Positions 1-5,259 of a DNA stretch of 6,481 bases are shown here, in pieces. Numbering within the stretch: position 1 is the first letter of the stretch; every line of letters begins with the position of its first letter. Location of the stretch: the NCBI GenBank assembly GCA_016938395.1, contig JAFGUS010000179.1, positions 1 through 6,481 of the forward strand, read 5' to 3'. Under the pieces are notes generated by a model that worked only from the letters and a program-made list of their open reading frames with translations, made no database searches and was not told where the DNA came from. A program made the position numbers and the translations under genes. Origin of the DNA: Coriobacteriia bacterium. GTDB lineage: Bacteria; Actinomycetota; Coriobacteriia; Anaerosomatales; Anaerosomataceae.

Positions 1-12
1 CGCACCACCATC

Positions 13-87
13 GGGCGATTAACTCAGCGGGAGAGTGCCTCCCTTACAAGGAGGAAGTCGGGGGTTCAAATCCCTCATCGCCCACCA
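13..87 (+). tRNA. tRNA-Val (anticodon UAC)
   Basis: A complete cloverleaf is visible. The acceptor arms at 13-19 and 77-83 pair over 7 bp. The D stem at 22-25 pairs with 33-36. The anticodon stem at 38-42 pairs with 50-54 and encloses the loop CTTACAA, whose anticodon TAC (45-47) reads GUA. The T stem at 60-64 pairs with 72-76, with one G-T pair, around the loop TTCAAAT. The discriminator is A84, and CCA is encoded at 85-87. The anticodon identifies a valine tRNA, and A35/C36 are the known valine identity bases. Bases 1-10 (CGCACCACCA) could be the 3' end of another CCA-bearing tRNA, which would make this the last gene of a tRNA cluster, but too little is present to call it. A strong hairpin follows ten bases downstream. 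Confidence 0.97.
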
Positions 88-96
88 CGCAACACT

Positions 97-124
97 GAGA
101 CCCCGGGATCGCTCCCGGGGTCTC
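97..124 (+). terminator. Hairpin terminator after tRNA-Val
   Basis: A perfect 12-bp inverted repeat has arms GAGACCCCGGGA (97-108) and TCCCGGGGTCTC (113-124) around a four-base loop TCGC. It begins ten bases after the tRNA 3' end and is most simply the transcription terminator of the tRNA unit. No T-run follows (the next bases are TCGCGTG), so it is not a textbook intrinsic terminator. It may instead stabilise or help process the tRNA 3' end. Because it is nearly symmetric, it could also serve the minus-strand transcript arriving from 153-332. Confidence 0.7.
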
Positions 125-152
125 TCGCGTGTCGTGCGCCTGTCGAGACGGG

Positions 153-332
153 CTACCGGGCGTTGTCCGGATTGCCCCAGTCGCCGCCCGTTCGGTCGCC
201 ATTACCGGCATAGGGCATGTCGCCCGCGGGACGGCCGTGCTGAACCTGGTCGCCGACTGCCATTGCCACGGCGGGTAGGGCGATTGTGAGTGTCAATGCG
301 AGAATGATGGCTGCAACGATGGTGCGTTTCAC
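153..332 (-). CDS. Small secreted protein, 59 aa, unknown function
   Basis: This 59-codon frame starts with GTG (330-332) and ends in TAG (153-155). The start is fixed by an exceptionally good Shine-Dalgarno, GGAGGAGGAAT, ending two bases before the start codon with its core at normal spacing. The product begins MKRT, followed by a hydrophobic stretch of about 18 residues (roughly 5-22) rich in Ile, Ala and Leu, and then ALPAVAMA, which suits signal peptidase I cleavage near residue 25. The predicted mature chain is only about 34 residues, rich in Gly, Asp and Asn, with no cysteine and one tryptophan near the end. I do not recognise the family. The gene lies 165 bases downstream of the multiheme cytochrome on the same strand, so the two could be co-transcribed or co-regulated. 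A short inverted repeat, GAGAC-N4-GTCTC (348-361), lies just upstream of the ribosome-binding site. Secretion is well supported, but any role is unknown. Confidence 0.75.
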   Translation of the reverse strand: MKRTIVAAIILALTLTIALPAVAMAVGDQVQHGRPAGDMPYAGNGDRTGGDWGNPDNAR

Positions 333-497
333 CGATTCCTCCTCCGTGAGACGGTTGTCTCGGGCACGTGGTGAGGCTATCGGTGCAAGCGCGCCGCCCT
401 TGAGTGGTACGCGACAGACGGTCGGGACGGGCGGCGGATTCCGAGCGTGGCTGTGAGCCGCGCTACGAAGTGTACCGTGAGCGGCTACGTGTGGCCT

Positions 498-1571
498 CTA
501 CCCGCCCCGTACGTGGCACGCGGCGCAGTACGTCGGATCGTGGCACTCGAAGCAACCTGTGGCGCCCTCGTCACGGACCACGCCGCTGTGCTGCGACAGC
601 CACGGTGCGTTCGGATCGCCCTGCGGGTGGTGGCACGCGTTGCAGAAGTCGGCCGCCTCGGCCTGGGCTTCGCTTTCGGCATGGCAGGTAGCGCAGACCT
701 CGGGCTTCTCACGTCCGAGTTCCCCGTGCTCCTCCACGAAACCGGCGGGGTGCGGCATCTCCACGCCGTGGCAGTCGGTGCAGTAGGCCTTCTCGTGGCA
801 GGTGTAGCAGGTATTCACCGTCTGCTCGTAGCCCATGTCCCACGTAGCGAGGTGCTCGATCTCCTCAAAGCCCTCCGCCCACGCCTCGGCTTCGATCACA
901 CGCGAGGTCTCCTCGGCATATGCGGCCGCGTGCCCGCCGCTCTCACCGAACTGCTCGTACCAGCCTTCGGCGTCGTGACTCGCCGGCACGAGGTCGAAGG
1001 TAGCCGGATGGCATGCCTCGCAGGCCCCTGGTGCCTCGGCATCGGGCTCAAGGCCGTGGCAGCGGAAGCACGCGTCCATCACCATCCAGTTCTCATGGTA
1101 CTTGGAGCCCTCGAGCACGAAGGTGATGTCCTCTTCGGGGTGTGCCACACGGTTGTGGCACGACGTGCAGGTGATTCCCTCGGCGGTATGCGCATCGTGG
1201 TCGATCAGGATGCCGCAGGTGGGCGTGATCTGGCGCGTGTCGAGCGAGTGGCACTGCGTGCAGTACTCGTCGGTCATCTCGAAAGAGATCGCGCTGTTCT
1301 CGTTCATCGGCAGATGGAACGTGCCCATGACCGTGGGGATGAGGTCGGGCGCCACCTCGAGCTTCATCAGGATGAACTCGACCGGGCTGCCGTTCACGGG
1401 CTCGTGGCACGACACGCACGAGATCATCACGTGTGAGCCGGCGTTGAACGCGAGCGTGTTGTCATCATGCACCATGTGGCACGGCTGCGTGCAGAACCAG
1501 TTGGTGGACGTGCCGATGGTGCTCACGGCGGTGAAGACCAGCGCCGCGATGGCCAGGACACCGAGCCACAC
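498..1571 (-). CDS. Membrane-anchored dodecaheme cytochrome c
   Basis: A multiheme c-type cytochrome that should act outside the cytoplasmic membrane, held by one N-terminal helix (residues about 2-20). I count twelve heme attachment motifs. One is CX3CH (C27, C31, H32). Eleven are CX2CH, with first cysteines at 52, 104, 135, 168, 184, 255, 264, 293, 310, 340 and 349. They form two groups of six (27-188 and 255-353), separated by a cysteine-free, Glu-rich linker. The second group repeats a unit, CYTCHEKAYCTDCH and CFECHDPTYCAACH. The helix followed at once by a heme site with a nearby Met (M33) resembles NapC/NirT/NrfH quinol dehydrogenases, so quinol oxidation or electron relay in anaerobic respiration is likely, but the partner oxidoreductase is not in the window. 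The GTG start is provisional: it has no well-spaced ribosome-binding site, and the open frame continues upstream to about 1688 through coding-like sequence (LKTLFTSPEARPRLI) with no ATG, GTG or TTG. A CTG at 1607 or a one-base sequencing error are alternatives. Confidence 0.9.
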   Translation of the reverse strand: MWLGVLAIAALVFTAVSTIGTSTNWFCTQPCHMVHDDNTLAFNAGSHVMISCVSCHEPVNGSPVEFILMKLEVAPDLIPTVMGTFHLPMNENSAISFEMTDEYCTQCHSLDTRQITPTCGILIDHDAHTAEGITCTSCHNRVAHPEEDITFVLEGSKYHENWMVMDACFRCHGLEPDAEAPGACEACHPATFDLVPASHDAEGWYEQFGESGGHAAAYAEETSRVIEAEAWAEGFEEIEHLATWDMGYEQTVNTCYTCHEKAYCTDCHGVEMPHPAGFVEEHGELGREKPEVCATCHAESEAQAEAADFCNACHHPQGDPNAPWLSQHSGVVRDEGATGCFECHDPTYCAACHVRGG

Positions 1572-1728
1572 GATCAGTCGGGGACGCGCCTCAGGGCTGG
1601 TGAACAGGGTCTTGAGCCGTGACGTCGTGCACCACCTCGCTGCTGCCGTGTGATCGCTCCAAGTGTACCCGATGCCGCTAGAGGCCAGGAGCGGTCATCG
1701 ACGGCAGACGGGAGGGATACCCCTGGGC
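1572..1728. promoter_or_regulatory. Divergent intergenic region, cytochrome / membrane protein
   Basis: The two genes flanking this stretch are transcribed away from each other, so promoters for both should lie here, unless the cytochrome reading frame extends into it as far as 1607 or beyond. No clear -35/-10 pair can be picked by eye on either strand. On the minus strand, TACACT (complement of 1662-1667) has the TANNNT form of a -10 box and would give a leader of about 50-85 bases, but no -35 box matches it. For the plus-strand gene, GGAGGG at 1711-1716 is the probable ribosome-binding site, 12 bases before its GTG. No operator-like palindrome stands out. Confidence 0.4.
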
Positions 1729-2481
1729 GTGTCGTACTCCGAGTACAAGGAACTCACGGACAAAGGACCGCAGGTGCTCTCCTTCGTGCTCGGTCTCACA
1801 GGATTCGCACTGGTCGTTGCCGTTGCCGCGTTGCGTGATCCCATCGGCTGGGGCTACCTGCTCTCGACCGACGTGGCAGAGGTAGCCGACGCGCGGCTCG
1901 ACGAGCCTGTGGCGGGTCTGCCACCGCTCTACGTACTCGCCGCGCTCCTCGCCGGTGCCGGGCTCGTGCTCGGCCTGCCGGGTGGCTCGCCGGTAGTGCG
2001 CTGGACCGTCGGCGTGGTATTCGCGACGTTCCTGCTGGCGACGATGTGGGACATGCGACGCCGCCGCGGGGCGCTGGCGGTCTACATCACGCTGCGCCGT
2101 GCCGAGATCGGTTTCGAACCCAAGGGCGGGGTGATCGAGGTCCCCAAGCTTATGTTCCTCGTCATGAACCAACCCACGCCGCTCGTGTGGCTGCTGACCG
2201 CACTCGCACTCGGTCTCACGGCCGCAGCGCTCTTCCCGTCGCACTCATGGGTCGGTGTACTGCCCCTCTGCATCCTGGCGCTTGCCGCCGCGTGGGTCTG
2301 GATTCGAAATCGCCAGAGTCCGTGGGAGCCGCTTGCCCGGCGGTTGCGCAGGGCCGGCCTGCGGGGTGGTGACCGTCTGCTCGAGCATCTCGAGCACGCG
2401 CTCGACCTCGACCCGGAGGTGGTCATGCTCCGCCACGAGGCCGACTCCATGGCGGCGCGGGTGATGAGCGGGCGCGGGTAG
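1729..2481 (+). CDS. Five-helix membrane protein, unknown function
   Basis: A 250-residue integral membrane protein whose family I do not recognise. Five hydrophobic segments are visible at about residues 17-35, 66-83, 90-106, 151-168 and 174-192. Between the third and fourth lies a basic, probably cytoplasmic loop (RRRR at 110-113, then RRAEIGFEPKGGVIEVPK), and the segment after helix 5 is a charged, helical tail of about 58 residues. By the positive-inside rule, the Arg-rich loop and tail point to the cytoplasm. The GTG at 1729 was chosen because GGAGGG lies 12 bases upstream and the protein then begins sensibly as MSYSEYKELTDKG. A longer frame opens at the GTG at 1663, but its extra residues look non-coding. 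No cysteine pairs, heme motifs or transporter signatures are seen. It is divergent from the cytochrome gene, which might mean shared control. A role as a membrane partner of the cytochrome is possible but unproven. Confidence 0.8.
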   Translation: MSYSEYKELTDKGPQVLSFVLGLTGFALVVAVAALRDPIGWGYLLSTDVAEVADARLDEPVAGLPPLYVLAALLAGAGLVLGLPGGSPVVRWTVGVVFATFLLATMWDMRRRRGALAVYITLRRAEIGFEPKGGVIEVPKLMFLVMNQPTPLVWLLTALALGLTAAALFPSHSWVGVLPLCILALAAAWVWIRNRQSPWEPLARRLRRAGLRGGDRLLEHLEHALDLDPEVVMLRHEADSMAARVMSGRG

Positions 2482-2580
2482 GGGCGCGGGAACAGCGCTC
2501 CTGCCACCAGGTTCATGTGCACGCGTTCACAAGGAACGCTCATGCTTCCTCGGGCTTCTTTATGCTTGCAGGAGACATAT

Positions 2581-2620
2581 CCCCTCTACCGAATAGTGCG
2601 CTCATCCCCCGGTAGAAGGG
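2581..2620 (+). promoter_or_regulatory. Inverted repeat masking the ribosome-binding site of the 129-aa gene
   Basis: CCCCTCTACCG (2581-2591) and CGGTAGAAGGG (2610-2620) are complementary at 10 of 11 positions, the only mismatch being C2584 against A2617, across an 18-base spacer. The 3' arm contains AGAAGGG, the Shine-Dalgarno of the gene starting at 2630. In the mRNA, the hairpin would pair the ribosome-binding site, suggesting translational control. Alternatively, the DNA repeat TCTACCG-N22-CGGTAGA could be a protein-binding operator. A possible -10 box, TATGCT (2561-2566), would start the transcript near 2573, so that the whole hairpin is transcribed, but no good -35 box accompanies it. 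Confidence 0.5.
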
Positions 2621-2629
2621 ACGAATCCG

Positions 2630-3019
2630 ATGGGCATGGGCATTCGCCTCGAGGCGACGGACGAGACACTCGGCATGCGACTGCATGAGGTCAACCGCCA
2701 GCGCGCCGTCGAGCGGGCACTGGAACGGCTCCGTCACGGTCTCAAGGCCGACTGGCACTACCTCTCGCAGGAGGATCTGATGACGCTGCGCTGGCTGATC
2801 GGCGAGTTGTGGGCCGTCAGCAGCCGCGGCGACTGGGAGATCCTCCACTTCAGCAAGCTTGACGCCGAGGGCACCCGCCGCATTATCAGTCTCGCCGATC
2901 GGCTTCGCCGTCACGGTACGCAGCACGCAGCCACGCTCGCCGCGGTCCGCGAGATCCTTCTGCATGCAGACGGCGCGCCCGCCGCGGGTATGACGGGTGG
3001 TGCCGTCGCAGCGCACTGA
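2630..3019 (+). CDS. Hypothetical protein, 129 aa, helical
   Basis: A small cytoplasmic protein of unrecognised family. The ATG at 2630 is preceded by AGAAGGG with nine bases of spacing; an in-frame ATG six bases later would sit too far away. There is no signal peptide or membrane segment. The sequence is charged and mostly helical: residues 19-40 form an amphipathic Arg/Glu-rich helix, 46-64 contain SQEDLMTLRWLIGELWAV, and 78-112 form another charged helix ending in VREILLH. The last 17 residues are a Gly/Ala-rich, probably disordered tail. Four tryptophans (42, 55, 61, 69) cluster in the middle, which suggests a compact core. Third codon positions are strongly G/C, as in the neighbouring genes. 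It appears to be a single-gene transcript, with a structured leader upstream and an intrinsic terminator downstream. It could be a small regulator or an adaptor, but no DNA-binding motif can be named from the sequence. Confidence 0.78.
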   Translation: MGMGIRLEATDETLGMRLHEVNRQRAVERALERLRHGLKADWHYLSQEDLMTLRWLIGELWAVSSRGDWEILHFSKLDAEGTRRIISLADRLRRHGTQHAATLAAVREILLHADGAPAAGMTGGAVAAH

Positions 3020-3048
3020 GCCGTGCACGCCACGTCGCGCCCCCGCCA

Positions 3049-3094
3049 TCGGTCCGCCACTGGGGTTCCCGGCGGCGGACCGAGTCTTTGTTGT
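3049..3094 (+). terminator. Intrinsic terminator of the 129-aa gene
   Basis: TCGGTCCGCC (3049-3058) and GGCGGACCGA (3074-3083) form a perfect 10-bp stem around a 15-base loop. The stem is followed by the T-rich tail GTCTTTGTTG on the plus strand. It lies 30 bases after the stop codon at 3019. The tail is T-rich only on the plus strand, so it serves the upstream plus-strand gene best. It may also slow transcripts from the convergent transporter gene, which ends at 3100. Confidence 0.75.
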
Positions 3095-3099
3095 CGCGG

Positions 3100-4032
3100 C
3101 TACGCAGCCACCACCGGTAGCGACTCGGCCTCGATGTAGACGCGCGTGCACTCGGGGTACTGCTCGGCGATGGCCGCCTCGATGCGCGCGATGGACGTGT
3201 GCATGCGTTCGGCAGACGTCCCGGGCCTGAAGCTCACGCCGAGGTTCACGAGCAGCTCGTGCGGCCCCATGTACATGGTGAGGATCTGCCCCGCACGATC
3301 CACGTCGGCGTCGGCCTCCACGAGCCGCCGCATCTCAGCGAGTGTCGCCTCGTCGGCGCCTTCGCCGAGGAGCAGTCCCTTTGTCTCGGCGGCGAGTACC
3401 CACGCCACTGCCATCAGCAGCAGGCCGATGGCGATCGAGGCGGCGCCGTCCAGGTACGGGTTAGCGAATAGATGGCCGAAGAACACGCCGAGGAACGCGA
3501 AGATGAGACCGAGCATCGCCGCCGAGTCTTCGAGTACCACGGTGTACAGACTCGGGTCCTTCGACTCGCGGATGAACTGCCAGGGACTGCGCGAGCCCTT
3601 GGCCTTCCAGAACGAGCGGATCGCCACCGAGAACGAGAAGCCCTCCACCACGAGTGCGACGGCAAGCACGATGTAGTTCACGGTGGGGTCGTAGAGCTCG
3701 GCCCCGGGCGCCACGTGCCGGATGTGCGCGATGCCCTCGTAGAGCGACATGCCGCCACCGATGCCGAAGATCGACATCGCCACCACAAGGCTCCAGAAGT
3801 AGAGCGCCTTGCCGTGGCCGAAGGGGTGGCCCTCATCGGCGGGGATCGCTGCGCGCTTCATCCCGAAGAGCAGCAGCCCGCCGTTGCCCGTGTCCACGAG
3901 TGAGTGGATGCCCTCCGAGATCATCGCGGATGACCCCGTGATGGCCGCGGCAATGAACTTGATGATTGCGATCGCCAGGTTGGCCAGCACTGCCGCGATG
4001 ACCGCTGTCTTGGACTCTCCGTGCCCTGCCAT
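3100..4032 (-). CDS. Cation diffusion facilitator (CDF) metal transporter
   Basis: A 310-residue CDF-family protein, close to the family's usual length, expected to export a divalent metal such as Zn(II), Fe(II) or Mn(II) across the cytoplasmic membrane in exchange for protons. Six helices can be placed at about residues 9-31, 35-57, 76-95, 117-139, 163-188 and 194-215, followed by a cytoplasmic C-terminal domain of about 90 residues. Helix 2 carries the HxxxD metal site (H43, D47) in EGIHSLVDTGN, with GHPFGHGK (68-75) following. Helix 5 has LEDSAAMLG: D169 occupies the usual Asp position, but the His four residues earlier is V165. This matches a common bacterial subgroup that resembles the eukaryotic ZnT9 type. 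The ATG at 4032 follows GGGAG with good spacing; longer upstream frames run into the glycosyltransferase gene. It begins 11 bases after that gene ends, so the two are probably one operon. The substrate cannot be read from the sequence. Confidence 0.93.
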   Translation of the reverse strand: MAGHGESKTAVIAAVLANLAIAIIKFIAAAITGSSAMISEGIHSLVDTGNGGLLLFGMKRAAIPADEGHPFGHGKALYFWSLVVAMSIFGIGGGMSLYEGIAHIRHVAPGAELYDPTVNYIVLAVALVVEGFSFSVAIRSFWKAKGSRSPWQFIRESKDPSLYTVVLEDSAAMLGLIFAFLGVFFGHLFANPYLDGAASIAIGLLLMAVAWVLAAETKGLLLGEGADEATLAEMRRLVEADADVDRAGQILTMYMGPHELLVNLGVSFRPGTSAERMHTSIARIEAAIAEQYPECTRVYIEAESLPVVAA

Positions 4033-4043
4033 ATCGCTCCCGT

Positions 4044-5210
4044 TCAGTCGTGCCGGCGTGCTGCCGGCAACCCGGTGTACACGTTCTCGAGGCGGTCGAT
4101 CGCCGTGCCGAGGTCGTGTGCGCGCACGTCGGCGAGGCACGAGCGACCCATCCGCTCACGGAGCGCATCGTCGTCGGCCAGGCGCGCGAACGCCGCTGCC
4201 ATAGCGTCGGGATCGTAGGGCGCCACCATGAGCCCGTTGCGCTCGTTGCGCGCCATCTCCGGCATGGCGAGCGCGTCGGCGCCCACCACCGGCGTGCCCG
4301 AGGCCATCGCTTCGAGCACCACGATGCCCTGCGTCTCGATGGTACTCGCAGTGGCGTAGATGTCGGCCTCCCGGTAGCTCTCGGCGAGGTACTCGCGACT
4401 GACGAAGCCCTCGAAGCGCACGCGTTCGCCGATGCCGAGGCGGCCGATGAGCTCGCGCAGGTACGGCTCGGCCGGACCCTCGCCCAGAAGGTGCAGCTGC
4501 CAGTCGGGTCGGCCGGCGGCGAAGCGCGCGAACGCCTCCACCACCACCTCGGCGTTCTTCTCGAAACCGAGACGGCCGCAGTGCATGATGCGCTGACGGA
4601 GCGACCAGCTGGTCTTGGGTACGAACTCGGCCAGGTCGATGCCGTTGGTGTAGTCGACGGCAGGCGGCTTCAGCCCGTGGCGCCGCAGAAGCTCGACGAG
4701 CGCGCGGGAGGGCGCGAGCACCAGGTCCGAGCGGTTGTAGAGCATCTTGGTGACCAGCCACGAGAACCACGTCTCACGCGTACGGCGCGGTCCGCGGTCG
4801 AGCCTGAGCAGACGGGAGAGCCCTGCGTACTGCAGGAAGCCCGGTATGTAGCTGTGGTAGGTCTGGATGAGCGGGACGCCGAGACGCCGTGCCGCGATCA
4901 CGCCCGTGACGCCCACCGGCAGCGGCGTGTGCACGTGCACGAGGTCGGGCGAGAAGCTCCGAAGCTGGCGGAGCATCCGGGGAAGCCACGGGAACGCCAC
5001 GTGCGTCCCGGCGTTGCTCGCGGCGCTCCATGCGGGGTAGCGCTCCACCCGGACGTGCTCGCTGCTGCCCGGGTCGTCGTCGCCGTACCGGGGGCAGAGG
5101 ATGAGGAACTCGTGCCCGCGCTCCGCCAGTCCGCGCGTGTGCCGTACGATGGCGGTGACGATGCCGTTCGTCTCGGGCAGATAGGTGTCGGTGATGTATG
5201 CGATCCTCAC
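4044..5210 (-). CDS. GT4-family glycosyltransferase
   Basis: A 388-residue retaining glycosyltransferase of the GT-B fold, family GT4, acting in the cytoplasm or at the inner face of the membrane on a nucleotide-sugar donor. The N-terminal Rossmann domain opens with MRIAYITDTYLPETNGIVTA, including the glycine loop near the acceptor site, and carries VHVHTPLPVG (91-100) and LIQTYHSYIPGF (114-125). The donor domain starts near NGIDLAEF (189-196), followed by GRLGFEKN (212-219). It holds the EX7E motif as E292 and E300 within IETQGIVVLEAMASGTPVVG. The overall pattern resembles enzymes that glycosylate diacylglycerol or phosphatidylinositol lipids, so envelope glycolipid synthesis is the best guess; the acceptor is not determined. 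The frame stays open far upstream, but that part lies opposite the DUF192 gene and is not real. GTG at 5210 or 5216 is the likely start. Neither has a visible Shine-Dalgarno. The gene is followed 11 bases later by the CDF transporter. Confidence 0.93.
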   Translation of the reverse strand: MRIAYITDTYLPETNGIVTAIVRHTRGLAERGHEFLILCPRYGDDDPGSSEHVRVERYPAWSAASNAGTHVAFPWLPRMLRQLRSFSPDLVHVHTPLPVGVTGVIAARRLGVPLIQTYHSYIPGFLQYAGLSRLLRLDRGPRRTRETWFSWLVTKMLYNRSDLVLAPSRALVELLRRHGLKPPAVDYTNGIDLAEFVPKTSWSLRQRIMHCGRLGFEKNAEVVVEAFARFAAGRPDWQLHLLGEGPAEPYLRELIGRLGIGERVRFEGFVSREYLAESYREADIYATASTIETQGIVVLEAMASGTPVVGADALAMPEMARNERNGLMVAPYDPDAMAAAFARLADDDALRERMGRSCLADVRAHDLGTAIDRLENVYTGLPAARRHD

Positions 5211-5217
5211 ACGCACG

Positions 5218-5223
5218 ATGGTA
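5218..5223 (-). promoter_or_regulatory. Possible -10 box for a leaderless glycosyltransferase mRNA
   Basis: On the minus strand, TACCAT fits TANNNT and lies five bases before the GTG at 5210. That is the position expected for a -10 box when transcription begins at or next to the start codon. The absence of a Shine-Dalgarno before either candidate GTG supports this reading. No TTGACA-like -35 box is present about 17 bases upstream. Tentative. Confidence 0.25.
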
Positions 5224-5259
5224 GCGCAGCGGCGGGCCGGGTGGGTTCCGCGCGGCCGG

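Noticed and set aside
1..10. CGCACCACCA, possible 3' end of a second tRNA ending in CCA
   Set aside because: Only ten bases are present and two registers for the CCA are possible, so no fold can be tested.
1142..1161. Perfect 8-bp hairpin GTGCCACA-CGGT-TGTGGCAC
   Set aside because: It lies inside the cytochrome gene and arises from Cys-His and Ala-His codons around a heme motif; probably incidental.
447..1436. Long plus-strand open frame opposite the cytochrome
   Set aside because: It is the antisense shadow of a gene with twelve heme motifs; its own product has no recognisable domain or ribosome-binding site.
2470..2491. Two close copies of GGGCGCGGG spanning the stop codon of the membrane protein gene
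   Set aside because: Short and of low complexity in GC-rich sequence; no sign of function.
2523..2539. GCGTTC-ACAAG-GAACGC hairpin as terminator for the 250-residue membrane protein
   Set aside because: The stem is only 6 bp and no T-run follows directly; too weak to call.
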